Below are positions 32,266 to 44,590 of a DNA stretch of 64,000 nt, one piece after another (position 1 is the first letter of the stretch; every line of letters starts with the position of its first letter). The stretch covers positions 4,416,501 through 4,480,500 of the forward strand of contig JAUIMM010000124.1 of the NCBI GenBank assembly GCA_031769625.1, in the 5' to 3' direction. Both the position numbers and the translations under genes were made by a program. The notes beneath the pieces were generated by a model that saw nothing but the letters and a program-made list of their open reading frames with translations, did no database searches and was not told where the DNA came from. This stretch comes from Taudactylus pleione (Eukaryota > Chordata > Amphibia > Anura > Myobatrachidae).

Positions 32266-33372
32266 TAAGGATACTGAATTTAAACCTCTATACGCTCCTG
32301 CCTATACCTTCTAAAATTTACGCTATTTGCATACGCAGTCATACAGTAAATAAATACCCTTAGACTTTGAGAAAATGTGTTTCAAATGCACAAGGTATAT
32401 TATCCAAGCAAAGTACAGATAGTTACACACTGTGATCTAAATACAATTTAGCGCAAAGAAATTATACAGACCCAAGGTACAGTTATACATACGCACGTGC
32501 TCTGGGACCAGATTTCGGCATCAACAAGAAACCTCCATCAACAGCATCAGCATGAAGACTGGGGTCAGAACACACATATATATACCCTTACAGAAACAAA
32601 CTATACAATAGAGAGGTTTGTTGCGATCCCATTGGTTCTCCATCATGGTGCTTCTGTTACAGGACATTTAACAGGTCGATTCAAATGGACACAGACCAGC
32701 CTCCGACAGCCTTTTGTCTCAGTTTTCCTGCCTCATGCAAACCTAAGCTGTTAGTTTTACAAAGTACATTTTGGTGTTTTAACTCTCTACGGTCCATAAG
32801 TTGAGAATGCATGTTGCGATCTTCACACCGATGATACCGGAAAACTGTTGAGAAAGTGCAGATCAGTACAACACCAAACACAGTTTACTTATCATGTATT
32901 AAGTACATAGCAAATAGCCTTTATTTCACAGTATTAGTAATAAATGGATAAAACTTGAATCTTATACTTTGAAGCTATGGAACCTTTTACATGAATGTGC
33001 AGCGTGTAAGTATTAGGGGTTTGGGAAAAGACGCTAGTTAACTTGGGGCAGATGCGTGCGCACGAAGCTAATAAACAGCGTTCGAATGTGGGATATTATG
33101 CATTCGCTAATGTGCGACATATTAACAGCGCAACTGTGTGTATTAATGTGTGTATGGGGTATGGTAAAATATGCGATCGCATGATGCTAATAATAGCATC
33201 GCCATATGTACTTAAGTGTGAGTTTAGCTAAAATGTCGCTGAGCAGCCATTCGCAAAATGGCATCTCGCAGATCTCATTTTCAAGATGGTGTCTTGCGGC
33301 CATTCGCAAGATGGCGTCGTTTTGATCTAATTTTAAGCTGATCTTGTCTCAGCCAATTATCCAGCTTCGACA
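32266..33372 (-). repeat. ERV 3' LTR
   Basis: A 1.1-kb LTR matching 43,187-44,146. The outer edge is set at 32,266 (TAAGGATACTG), where homology with the other LTR starts. The inner edge is at 33,372, next to a purine-rich tract on minus (CAAAGGGTGG, 33,384-33,375) that fits a polypurine tract. On minus it starts TGTCGAAG. An AATAAA polyadenylation signal lies on minus at about 32,931-32,926, within GAAATAAAGGC. Confidence 0.85.
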
Positions 33373-33694
33373 GTCCACCCTTTGATAGCGAACAACATGC
33401 TATCACACTCTGGTTTTAAAAATATTAATTTAGGCTTACATTTATATATATTATTTAATGTTATTATGGGATGGCACAAGGTGGTTCTTAATCCATCAAT
33501 AATGTGTCTCTGGGAGGGGACATAAAACTACCATTATACGCACACCGCGGATCTTGGAAGATCATGGGAGTGATGTGGGGATGCATCAATCCTATAAAGG
33601 CAGTCTTGAAGGGGGAATAGGGACTTACATTATTTGAGGTGTTTTGAAAATAACATTTTAATACTACATTTTATGAATGTCCAAATATAATACA

Positions 33695-35500
33695 TTATAT
33701 GATGGTATTACCTAGTTCAGGGTTGTAATGCAGTTCTATATTTACCTCAGTATTCATATTGTCATTACTGACCACCATCATAATTTCGTTCTTTCGTTTA
33801 ACCTTATCTTTACATTTTCCACACTTCACCATATTAGGAACACACCGGACACATATGCCAATTACTATGATGACAACCAGTATGAGGATTAGGAGTTTAC
33901 CTATGCTTGCGATCATTTCCTGGACCCACCTCCCTAGACCTGAGAACCACTTCACTGGGCTCAACCATGAAATCCATTCCTCTACCTTCTCCTCTACTTC
34001 AGCCACTGAAGCATTATGGTTTTTCCGAAATTCCCATTTTAGCTGCAGAATTTCATCCATCTTCCGGTCTATCACCTCCTTGGGGTCGCTGGTATCATTG
34101 GTGACATAGGTGCAACACTTCACTCCAAATTGGGTGGCCAAAGTTATGCAGTACCCTCCACTGACAGCGGTTAAATAATTTAACACTAGCCTGTGTTGCA
34201 CCAGTTCTTTCTTGTATGCTTGCAATTCCCTACCTGTATACCTGAAGGTGTCATCATACATCTCGGTGATATTATCTATCAATTTAGCAAGGTCCTGAAT
34301 ATATCTAAAATTTAATGTACCCCGAGCGATCCTGGTGGGATCCAGTGCTACTAAAACTTGAAAGCCAGTTGTCTCACTAATTAACTGAGTGGCTTTATGC
34401 ACGTCACCAGTTATCATATTTATTTTGCCTCTGTGTTCATACTGCGTGTGAAGATATGGTGATGGTGTGTTTTTATGAATACCAAGCATTTCAACATGTG
34501 TGAGGGTCTACTCTTCCCAGGTAACACAAACCTTCGGAACTCAGGGAGAGCCACTTATACGCTTTTCTTCCACTTATAAAATAAACATTATCGGGGAGAA
34601 CATAAGGAATAGTATGCATCAATATCATTAAACACATTTCCCTTGCAAATAATCCTATATCAGGTTCTTCCATCTGGTACATGCAAGTTTCTGGTTGTAT
34701 TATCTTGGCACAATATCCATCTGGTACCTTACCAATAATTTATTTGGTTGAACTTAATGTATACGATAACTAAAGTGTCTCCCATTAGATCTAATTGAGC
34801 GTAACAGATCTTGATTCATTGACTCATTATCAGCTCTCAGTGAGAAGGTCATCGTCTGATTATTCCCCATCACTTCCCAACTCCCTGATTTATTGGGGTT
34901 GGTTATGTTTAAACACAAAAGTGATCTATCTACTTGAAATTGATAGAATTTGAAATGAGGTGGTTTGGATGAGAGGAATTTTCCATGCAGCGTTTTCCCT
35001 TTTTGCAATTCTAAAATTTCTGTAATATTCAGCAGAAATGGCACCAACCCTACGTTATGCTAACCATGTGGCATGTATGAGCACACCCAACAATCAGTCT
35101 GGTTTAATACTTTGCCTACCATGCTATGATAATCCTCTAAAGGATACCCACCTCAGTACGGGTTATATTTAGACTGGCACCGTTTGTATACAGTTCTCAT
35201 CAACTAGGGACCCACAACGCTCACAAATACAGGAATCTTCAGATGATAAACCTCCACACCGTCCCCGAGTATCCGGAATAGCAGCTCTCTTAACAATTAC
35301 AGTACTAAGATTGGTCAGACACTACCCTGATTGGCATAGCACTCCTCCTTCTGACTCCACTCCATCAGCACTGCCATCAGCTACCATCTCCTCTATCGGT
35401 CCCCCGTTACAGAAACCGGAATTCCCGAACCAACCAGAATGGTGTAAACTCTGGAAGAGAATATGAAAATGAACACAGCAGGCCAATCCATTGCCACAAC
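33695..35500 (-). pseudogene. ERV env (surface and transmembrane subunits), disabled
   Basis: The transmembrane part is an open 264-codon frame (34,489-33,695). It has a heptad-like ectodomain, a cysteine motif CX10CC near 34,152-34,113 (class I retroviral envelopes normally have CX6CC), a Trp-rich juxtamembrane stretch (about residues 170-188), a hydrophobic anchor of about 20 residues (LLILILVVIIVIG core) and a ~50-residue cytoplasmic tail. The surface part (34,491 to about 35,500) is scattered over other frames (34,682-34,491 and 35,047-34,754) with several N-X-S/T sites and stops. A short open start at 34,489 is not the real start. Without joining pieces, no complete envelope is encoded. 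TSD and fusion-peptide details are not visible. Confidence 0.75.
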
Positions 35501-35594
35501 AAACTCCTGCAAATTTCTTTTAGTTCAGGTATCTCACTACAACCTTTTAATCCTACCAGAACAATCTTGCGATCGACAGGTCCACGTTATCAGC

Positions 35595-38500
35595 CTAGTC
35601 TCCGCCTTGTTTCTCCACCGGTTGGTTGACCTTTTTGCAGTGAGTGGAATGGACCCAGGTATCTCTCTCAGCCACCTTCAAAGATGTGGTACTCGTTAGC
35701 AACACCTGGTACAGGCCTTCCCACCGATCAGTCAAACAACCTGAACGCAAGAAATTTCTGATCATAACATATTCTCCAGGTTCAACATCATGACAGTTAG
35801 TTTCAGGCATATCATGGGACAACAATTTCAGTTTCTGCTGTTGCTGTTTTAACTGTTTACGCATTGATATAAGATACCATACAGTTACCTCATTGTTACC
35901 ATTCAAGTCTTCCTGTGGACTTATAATCAAATGAGGTTGTCTACCAAACAGTGTTTCAAAGGGGGACAGATTTAGAGGGGGTCTAGGAGTCGTCCTTATG
36001 TAGGACCAACGGTAATGCTTCTGGCCATCCAAGTCCCGTCTCTGCCATGATTTTACTTAACTTATTTGTAATAGTCCCGTTCATCCTCTCTACCTTGGCA
36101 CTGGCCTGCGGTCAGTAAGGGGTGTGAAGTTGACTATTAATACCCATCCGTTTACACATATTTTGAAAAATATCACCTGTGAAATGAGTACCCCTGTCAC
36201 TCTCGATAATTTTAGGGATACCGTATCTGCATACAAACTCCTGTACAATTATCTTGGCAGTAAACGCAGCAGTATTAGTGGCCGCTGGGTAGGCCTCAAC
36301 CCAATTGGAAAACACATCAGTGCACACTAATACATACTTGAGATTCCTGCAGGGTGGTAATTGAATGAAATCAATTTGTATTACCTGGAAAGGTCCATCA
36401 GTCGGTTGAATGTGGGATGGTTCGGTAGGGATCACTTTCCCTATGTTCTTCCTCAAGCAGGTCAGACAGGACATTGCTCTCTTTTCTGCTTGTGAAGAAA
36501 AACCCGGTGCACACCAGTATGCAATCACCAATTTGCACATACCTTGCTTTCCCAGATGAGTCAGACCGTGTGCTGCCTCAGCCAGGCTGGGGTAATATGC
36601 CTTGGGGGCTACTGGCTTACCTTGTCTGTCCCTCCAGAGCCCGGAGGACTCTTGCCCACATCCGTTGGACTTCCAGACTGACTTTTCCTGGATTGAACAC
36701 AAATTTAGCATCTCAATTAATTTCAGCATATCAATTATTTGAAAAGACATAATTTGTTCCGATGTTATGTTCATTTTTAACCCTGCTGCCCATTTTGCAG
36801 CTTCATCTGCTCTGTTGTTGCCCAGTGACACTGGACCATCCTCACATGTATAGGCTTTACACTTAATTACTGCCACCATTTTGGGCAGTTGGATTGCTTT
36901 TAGTAATTGTTTTATATGTCTGGAATGTGCAACTGGTGTGCCTGCTGCTGTCGTAAAATTTCTCAGACGCCATAGGGCTCCGAAATCATGTACCACTCCG
37001 AATGCATACCTAGAGTCAGTGTAAATGTTAGCAGATTTGCCTGCTGCCAGTTCACATGCTCTTTTTAGTGCTACTAACTCTGCCACCTGGGCTGAGTGAG
37101 GAGGACCAAGGGGTTCAGCTTCTATGATGTCTGTGACATTTACAACAGCATAACCTGTGCATAATTCACCTGTGTCTGTTTGTCTATGACAACTCCCGTC
37201 CGTGTAAAATGTCACATCCACATTCTCTAAAGGTGTGTCACGTATGTCAGGTCTAGCGGTAAAGGTCTGATTCAGCTATTCCATACAATCGTGTGTATCA
37301 TTATGTCCGCTGAACTCACTTCCCGCCATCAACTCGTCTCCTTCCACCCTTTGTACATCATGTTGTACATATGGTAAATATGTTGCTGGATTCAGCATAT
37401 TGCATCGTTTAACAGTGATGTTTGCAGGTGCAATTAGAGCTAGTTCAAAATTTGGTAAACCTAGCTGAAGAAACATGTCTGGTTTGGGCAGAGTTCAGTA
37501 GAGCAGATACAGCGTGGGGAGTATAGACAATCATATCATGGCCCAATACTACATCCTCACTTTTACTCACCAATAGAGCCGTTGCTGCCACACTTCTTAA
37601 ACACGTTGGGAGTGATCTTGCCACAGTGTCCAATTGGGCACTGTAGTATGCTACGGGCCTACTGGCATAACCATGTGTTTGTGTGAGGACACCTGCAGCA
37701 CAACCATCGGCTTCCATACAATACAAATCAAAAGGTTTTTCATAATCAGGTATTCCCAATGCAGGTGTTTTTGTCAGACTATCCTTAAGATTAAGGAAAG
37801 CCTGCACTAATTCCTCTGTGTGTATGACATGATTAGGCTTTGAGGAAGAGACTAAGGGCTTCATTCAGAGGCGGCCGTACGGTCTGCGACCGCACAGCCG
37901 CCTCGATGTTTGTCCAGTGCGCATGCGCACGAGGGAGCCGGCTCCTTCGTGCGCATGAGTGAGACCTGCTACGACCGACAGCGACGGTCATAGCGGGTCT
38001 CTTTCCAAAGGGGGCGAGCTGTCAATGTTGATTGACAGCTCGCCCCGTTTGGAAGGCGGGCCGGTGGGGTGGCAGCCCAAACAGAGGCGTTCCCATGGGA
38101 ACATCTGCCATTTGGGGGAGGCCCCACTGACATCACTAGTGATGTCAGTGGAGAGCTTCCGACTCTGACAGAGCCAGAAGCTCTCCGGGGCTTTCAACAA
38201 GTGAGACCCTACCCTAGGGTCTCATCGTAAGCCCCGATGGTCGCGATGGTCTATGACCATTGCGACCATCACCCTAGCGGTCGTTAGAGCTGTGGGTGTA
38301 AACCCACAGCCTAACGACCGAAACAGAGGCGGCCGGTCAGGATGCAAGCGGCCGCCCAGTTTCTGAGCGACCGCTTGCATCCTCTGACCACCTCTGAATG
38401 AGGGCCTAAGTCCTGTAATGGCAAGGCCAAAATAGAAAAACCTGGGATCCACATTCTACAGTATCCACACATTCCCAAGAAGGTACGGTTTTGCTGTTGG

Positions 38501-39440
38501 TTCTGCGACAGTGTCATGTTCTGTATGGCTTGGATTCTATCATTTGTGAGATGTCGTAACACCTGAGTTAGGCAGTGTCCCAAATATTTTACTCTGGATT
38601 GGCACGGCTGTAGTTTGTCCTTAGCAACCTTGTGTCCTGTGTGCGAGAGGTGAAGCAACAAAAGTTTAGTAACATTTAAACATGACATAAACGAATCAGA
38701 ACATAGCAATAAATCGTCCACATATTGAATTAGAACAGACCCATTGGCAGGTTGAAAAGATTGTTAACAGTCGTGCAAGGCCTGGGAGAAGATACTGGGG
38801 CTGTCTATGAAACCTTGGGCAATCGTGTCCATGTGTATTGTACACCCCTGTATGTGAAAGCGAATAGGTACTTTCAGGATGGATAGGCACAGAGAAGAAA
38901 GCAGAACAGAGGTCAATGACAGTGGAATGGGTTGCATTGGGTGGGATCTGCATGAGAATGACAGCTGGATTTGGCACTACGGGAAATTGGCTCTCTACTA
39001 CCTTATTAACACCTCTAAGGTCTTGTACCAGCCTATAACCCCTCCCACCACTCTTCTTTACCGGAATGATGGGACTGTTGGCTACACTAGCTGTACGAAC
39101 TAAAATTCCCTGCTGTAATAATCGCTCAATTATTGGATAAACCCCTAATTCTACCTCCTGTTTTAGTGGGTACCGGGGAATTTTTGGAGCTTGCCTACCG
39201 CCTTTTAAATTTACCATTACGGGGCTTACATTTGCCATTAATCCAGTGTCCTGTCCATCCTTGGTCCAAAGTGTATCTGGAATTTGGGATAACATTTGAT
39301 CTACCTGGGATGGATTTTCATTTAAACTGATAGAGTGATACATTATCCTTTGGGGAGTGTCCAATATATCCCTCACCTCATGCGCAACTCTCTCTGGGAT
39401 ATCTAAAAATACACCATCAGAGGGTACAATATATGACACA
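35595..39440 (-). pseudogene. ERV pol (RT, RNase H, integrase), disabled and split by a MITE
   Basis: RT begins in the frame open from 39,439. It holds the LVQDLRGVN block and motif A VIDLCSAFF, a frameshift near 38,850, then the catalytic YVDD at about 38,712-38,723. A MITE (37,856-38,406) splits the connection domain, which resumes at 37,855. RNase H (from 37,221) shows FYTDGS, the TDSRYA box and NRADEAAK. Integrase follows with an HX-H / CLTC zinc-binding head and core aspartates in QIDFIQLP and ESDRGTHF. A TGA at 36,114-36,112 stops the frame just before the catalytic glutamate (KVERMNG in the same frame past the stop). The C-terminal domain is in another frame at 36,032-35,595 (SPFETLFGRQP). 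Gamma-like organisation. Confidence 0.88.
37856..38406. mobile_element. MITE family 2, copy 1, inserted in ERV pol
   Basis: A 551-bp element with ends GGGCTTCATTCAGAGG and CCTCTGAATGAGGGCC, flanked by TAA on both sides (37,853-37,855 and 38,407-38,409). Several long internal inverted repeats are present (for example GAGCTGTCAATGTTGATTGACAGCTC around 38,029, and CACTGACATCACTAGTGATGTCAGTG). It is non-coding. Its position inside the RT-RNase H connection proves it landed after the provirus. Confidence 0.92.
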
Positions 39441-39701
39441 TCCCATCTTACATAACAAATCCCTTCTCAGTAGGTTAGTAGGAGCTGCTGCTGCCAGGAG
39501 GAAAGAAAGCCTGGTATGCAATGGTCCAATAGTAACCTCTGTGGATTTTGTTAAAGGATAATGTTGCACTTTACCTGTTACGCCCATTGCTGGTACTGTC
39601 TCGTTGGTTACCTGTAAATTAATGGGAGATTTTGTCACTGACCTGGTCGCCCCTGTGTCTACAAGAAAAGCATATTTAGTACCAGCTACATCAACCATCA
39701 T
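39417..39701 (-). pseudogene. ERV protease
   Basis: Retropepsin domain with the LVDTGATRS active-site loop (about residues 13-21 of the open frame), a flap-like region and an LLRRDLL block. It lies between gag and RT in its own frame and reaches a stop at the 39,417 end, where the RT frame already overlaps (39,439 onward). The shift at the protease-RT border looks like an indel, because both frames carry family-typical sequence on either side of it. The catalytic triplet DTG is intact. Confidence 0.85.
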
Positions 39702-39756
39702 GACTGGCTCTTCCCTAGTACCTGACTATCTGTAGACTACAGGTATGACCTGACCT

Positions 39757-42202
39757 CTAGTGTTGGCTCCCACTCTCCAATAAAGCATTAACGGCCACAA
39801 TTGGAGCTGGTGCCTGTGTATATCCTTTATGGGGATATCCAGGTACTCCCTGGTTTGGGGGTCCTACCCTTTTTGCCGTACAGTTCTTACTTACATGTCC
39901 TGGCTGTTTGCAATTAAAACACTTTCGTGGGTGAAGTGGATGAAAGGATTGTTGTGTGGGTTGAGCAGGAGAGAAAGGTGGTTGGTATGGGTAAGGATAT
40001 TGAGGGAAAGGATATTGTGGGGTATATGAGGTTTGTGGATAGTATGGGACCTGTGGTTGTGTATGATAAGTGGGGTAGGACTCTGTTTGCTGTGGTGTGG
40101 GATTAGTGGTGACGTGTAACTGTTCAGGTGCAGGTGTGGGTGTGGGTGCAGGTGTGTCGGTTAGCTGTGATGTTACCATCATTCCTTCTAGAGCTTGAAT
40201 ACTGACAGCCATTAGTTTCTCGCTCTGGGTCTCTCTCTTTTTAGAGATGTTTTTGTCATGTTCTATGGCGGATTCTATGAGGGTATCAATTGTGACTCCC
40301 CTCCAGCAAGGCTGTGAGGTCTGAACCCGGGTCTTTAGGTTCTCTTTAAGACCATCCATGAGTACAGTGACAATCATTACCCTGTGGTGACTGCTATCTT
40401 TAACATGTTCTAACCCAGTGTACTGAGTGATAGCCTGCAGAGCCCGGTCACAATAATCTTCTGCAGATTCTCTCTCTTTTTGTTTTATAGTGAAGATTTT
40501 GTTCCAGTTAACTACTACTGGAAAATATATACCCAATTGAGTTACAATGCGGGAAATGTTATCTTGATTAATTCGGTCTGTTAAGGGAACGTCTCCATCC
40601 AATACACAATCCGTGATAAATTTTGTCACGTCGATATTGCGTGGAAGACAAGCCCTTAACACTACTCTCCAATCTTAGTTAGTTGGCTCGTGGGAACTAC
40701 CCAAATTTCTCAGAAATCTTTGACATTTGGCTAATTCCTTTTTGGGATCGGGGAAATCATTCATGATGGAATTTAGTTCGGCTCTTGTCCAAGGACTATG
40801 CATTACTACTTCCCTTGTGAGCACTACTCCTTTCGCATCCGCATTCCCATTCGGAACAGTTATTGTCCGGATGGGATGCAGACCGACCGCACTGCTACTT
40901 TTGACCTTATTACCTGGCTGGGGGTTTAGGGCCTGATTCAGACCCACTCGCGAGCGGCTGTCCGCTCGCAAGTGGGTCGATGTTATGGACTGAGCATGCG
41001 CACGACGGAGGGAGCTCCGTCGTGCGCATGCGCCAGACGCGACGAGCGAAGGAAAGTCCTTCGCTCGTTGTGTCCGATCAAAGGGGGCGTGCTGTCAATG
41101 TTGATTGACAGCACGCCCCCTTTGGTGGGCGTGCCTCCCTGACGGGGGCGTTCCCACGGGAACGCCTCCCGTCAAAAGCCGGCCCACTGACATCACTAGT
41201 GATGTCAGTGGGAGTGATTTTGGCTCTGATAGAGCCAAAATCACTCCGGAGCTTGCGGTTGAAAACCTCAACCGCAGGCTCCGGCTCGCAATTTCGATGG
41301 TCGCGATGGTCACGACCATCGCGGCCATCACAATGCACGCTCGTATAGCCTGTGGGTGGTGACCCACAGCTATACGAGCGTCCAGGAGGACGCTCCATTT
41401 TCATGGAGCCCGGCCCTCATTCAGAGCGTGCGCTCTGCTCAGAGCGTACGGCTCTGAATGAGGGCCTTAGTCTATTGCTGCAACATATAGAATTAACAAC
41501 TTCCTCTACGGGTGCAGAGGATGATAACACTTCCCGTGCTTCTACTGATGGAGATGGTGGCACCACTTGTGCTTGTCATGGTGCAGCATCTAACATGTGT
41601 ACAGCATGGGAAATGGCAGACATAACAATAGGCTCATTATCCACATCATAAACAATTTCCTTATGGTTACTTAAGAGAGGGTACAAATTGCTTGTTACGT
41701 TTTTATGGGTTTTTTCAATAACTGTACCTGCACCCCCATCCACATAAGGTGGTGGTGGTTTGCGTGAACTACTGGCAATACCTTCCGCAACGCTACCTTG
41801 CCACACGTGCGCGCCATTTTGCGGCTCACACATATTGCAATTTAGCACTGCGGGTGTACTTTCTGGCAATGCGTTCGCAACGCTAGTTTGCGTCGCTTGC
41901 ACATTTTTAAGCCACGCATCCCCTTCATGCTGCCACAATTTTAAACATTCGTTATGTTTTACCTTTTTCACTTGAGAACGCATCAGGCTGATGTGATCTC
42001 GGACATTATTCAGTACATCTTTATCAAAACTACCAATTCGGGGAAACGGCCTAACACTCTTCATCGTTATCTTAAACCATACGTCACAATACCTTATTGC
42101 ATAAGCACCGTACTTAGTATGCATAATACGACGGGCCGATCCAAGCGGCGCTTCCATTAGCACATCATTGTCTAACATCTCTATTGTTTGCGTGGCTCCC
42201 AT
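39757..42202 (-). pseudogene. ERV gag, disabled
   Basis: The start codon at 42,202 gives MGATQ, a myristoylation-type N-terminus, as in matrix proteins. A proline-rich PPPPY late-domain motif lies near residue 150. A TGA at 41,578-41,576 ends this part, but the frame continues with similar composition up to the MITE at 41,466-40,929. After the MITE, capsid sequence resumes with WTRAEL, and meets a TAA at 40,677-40,675 in frame. The last part (40,662-39,757) covers the capsid C-terminus (ESAEDYCDRALQAIT), a Pro/Tyr/Gln-rich linker and one zinc knuckle, CFNCKQPGHVSKNC. One CCHC knuckle fits gammaretrovirus-like gag. Two stops plus a MITE disable it. Confidence 0.85.
40929..41466. mobile_element. 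MITE family 2, copy 2, inserted in ERV gag
   Basis: A 538-bp element with ends GGGCCTGATTCAGACCC and GGCTCTGAATGAGGGCC, flanked by TTA on both sides (40,926-40,928 and 41,467-41,469). It contains GCGTGCTGTCAATGTTGATT followed by its complement, ACATCACTAGTGATGT, and TTTTGGCTCTGATAGAGCCAAAA. It is nearly identical through most of its length to 53,362-53,910, so those two copies are close relatives. It interrupts gag. Confidence 0.93.
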
Positions 42203-43186
42203 CTTGGGTCAACTCCTACGTTTTTCAATAAAGATTTAAACTGGTGAAAGAAAGTCAAGATACTTTCACTTACCTGCGAACGCCTTGGAAAAAGGGTGTA
42301 TCCACGAACCCTATGGAAGACCTCTAGATGCCTCCACTCACCTATGGAAGAAAGGATGCTTCCACACAGCAATCCCTTTTCAAGTACTGTCAAACTGCAA
42401 GGGGGCAGTTGATTTTGTCCACTCTCTCACCAGTTCACAATCATAGTTTATCCCAAAACTATGCAGTTCAATTATAGTGCTCAAATAAGCCTAACAGATC
42501 ACACACACTGATTACTGAATACTATAATCACACTGGGAGCAGAACCCTAACAAAAATAACAACCCATACACCTGCCTTGTGTAAAGTAAATGATAAGCTG
42601 CTACCGAGTTACTAGGCCAACTCCTGCGCCTAGCACTTAAGGGTCCTACGATACCCTTAACATTTAGGTCCCGTGCTACACCCTAAACAAATACTCACAG
42701 TTCCCCACTTTTTTCCTGCGCAGAAAAATACACGTTAACCCAGTTATTGGCAACAGTTGATAATGTAAACTCAATGGCTTTGTTTAAACACGTGGCAGCA
42801 CAACCGGAAATACGTATACACTATTGTGCGACTAGTCGCATACACAATAATGTGACTACTACACAACCGTATGACTTACCCTTAGCTGCGTATGCAAAAG
42901 TGCGTCTCTGCTGCGCGCGCAAAAATGCGACTCAGCCGTGTACACAATACTGCGGCACCCTTTTTAGCGTGAAATTCTATCAACAAAGGAAAACAAACTT
43001 TTTCCTTTCTTGTCCCTGGATTCTAGTCAGCGTACCTTGACTCACACAATAATGGGTAGCGATTTCTCAGCATCAAGTGGTTGCAGGTAAACTGCGTGTG
43101 GCCACACTCCACCCTTTGTTGAGATATCTATAACCATATGTTTATCGTGTGAATAGGTACGTGACCTCACTCTATTAGCCCCCAAC
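42203..43186 (-). promoter_or_regulatory. ERV leader with possible primer-binding site
   Basis: A ~980-bp untranslated leader between the 5' LTR and the gag ATG. Two bases from the LTR edge the minus strand reads TGGGGGCT (43,184-43,177), the first 8 bases of the tRNA-Pro primer site of many gammaretroviruses. The following 10 bases do not match, so the assignment is tentative. Splice and packaging signals were not resolved. Confidence 0.5.
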
Positions 43187-44146
43187 TAAGGATACTGAAT
43201 TTAAACCTCTATACGCTCCTGCCTATACCTTCTAAAATTTACGCTATTTGCGTACGCAGTCATACAGTAAATAAATACCCTCAGACTTTGAGAAAATGTG
43301 TTTCAAATGCACAAGGTATATTATCCAAGCAAAGTACAGATAGCTATACACTGTGCTCTAAATACAATTTAGCGCAAATAAATTATACAGACCCAAGGTA
43401 CAATTATACATACGCATGCGCTCTGGGACCAGATTTCGGCATCAACAAGAAACCTCCATCAACAGCATCAGCATGAAGACTGGGGTCAGAACACACATAT
43501 ATATACCCTTACAGAAACAAACTATACAATAGAGAGGTTTGTTGCGATCCCATTGGTTCTCCATCATGATGCTTCTGTTACAGGACATTTAACAGGTCAA
43601 TTCAAATGGACACAGACCAGCCTCCAACAGCATTTTGTCTCCGTTTTCCCGCCTCATGCAAACCTAAGCTGTTAGTTTTACAAAGTACATTTTGGTGTTT
43701 TAACTCTCTACGGTCCATAAGTTGAGAATGCATGTTGCGATCTTCACACCGATGACACCGAAAAGCTGTTGAGAAAGTGCAGATCAGTACAACACCAAAC
43801 ACGGTTTACTTATCATGTATTAAACCTTAGATACCAAATAGCCTTTATTTCACAGTATTAGTAATAAATGGATAAAACTTGAATCTTATACTTTGAAGCT
43901 ATGGAACCTTTTACGTGAATGTGCAGTTTATAAGTATTAGGGGTTTGGGAAAAGATGCTAGTTAACTTGAGGCAGATGCGTGCGCACGAAGCTAATAAAC
44001 AGCGTTCACATGCGGGATATTATGCATTCGCTAATGTGCAACATATTAACAGCGCGACTGTGTGTATTAATGTGTGTATGGGGTATGGTAAAATATGCGA
44101 TCACATGATGCTAATAATAGCATTGCCATATGTACTTAAGTGTGGT
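43187..44146 (-). repeat. ERV 5' LTR, truncated in U3
   Basis: Direct repeat of 32,266-33,225 with scattered substitutions. At 44,146 (CTTAAGTGTG) it stops and the CATAATGTGTAAGGGGC minisatellite begins, whereas the 3' LTR continues 140 bp further. The outer U3 edge, and with it the target duplication, is therefore lost on this side. The AATAAA signal is present on minus at about 43,855-43,850. Confidence 0.85.
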
Positions 44147-44310
44147 CATAATGTGTAAGGGGCTTTACTACTGTGTGGCATGATGTGTAAGGGGTATTAC
44201 TACTGTGTGGAGTAATGTGTAAGGTGCACTACTGCTGTGTAGCTTAAAGTGTATAAGTGTATGTAGTGTAATGTGAATAAGGGGCACTACTGTGTACCTT
44301 AATATGAATG
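44147..44310. repeat. minisatellite, GTGTGGCATAATGTGTAAGGGGC type
   Basis: About five imperfect units of 28-33 bp of the same family as 8736-9800, immediately outside the truncated ERV LTR. Confidence 0.7.
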
Positions 44311-44540
44311 GAAGGTACCAGAGTGTGATGACGCTCCTTTTTTGGTACGCACTGTCCCTGTTTACACTGTGGGCACCAAAATATCTAGTTACGGCTCTGT
44401 CCAAATCCATCCAGTGGAAGGCCGAGAAAAGGCTAGTTCAAGGCTGGAGATCTGCTGCACATTTCCTGCTGCTATAGGATGCTCCCCTGCTGATGGAATT
44501 TGAACTGTGAGTGCTGGATACATTTTGATATTAGACAGAC

Positions 44541-44590
<50 letters not shown>

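Larger units (their letters stand above)
32266..44146 (-). mobile_element. endogenous retrovirus, class I (gamma/epsilon-like), minus strand
   Basis: An 11.9-kb provirus with, in its own 5'-to-3' order: 5' LTR (44,146-43,187), leader with possible primer site, gag, protease, RT, RNase H, integrase, env, polypurine tract and 3' LTR (33,372-32,266). The LTRs are direct repeats and look only a few percent different by eye, so the insertion is not ancient. The 5' LTR lacks about 140 bp at its U3 edge. gag, pol and env all hold stops or shifts, and MITEs at 40,929 and 37,856 split gag and pol. The provirus cannot make particles as it stands. Class I placement rests on the integrase, the Pro-type primer site and the env TM layout. 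Confidence 0.88.

Noticed and set aside
36124..36752. Plus-strand frames across the ERV integrase
   Set aside because: Shadows of the minus-strand pol coding sequence.
37856..41466. GC-rich Arg/Ala-rich frames inside the MITEs (also 53.4-54.7 kb)
   Set aside because: Foldback elements give mirrored frames on both strands; the same frames recur in each copy and none is gene-like.
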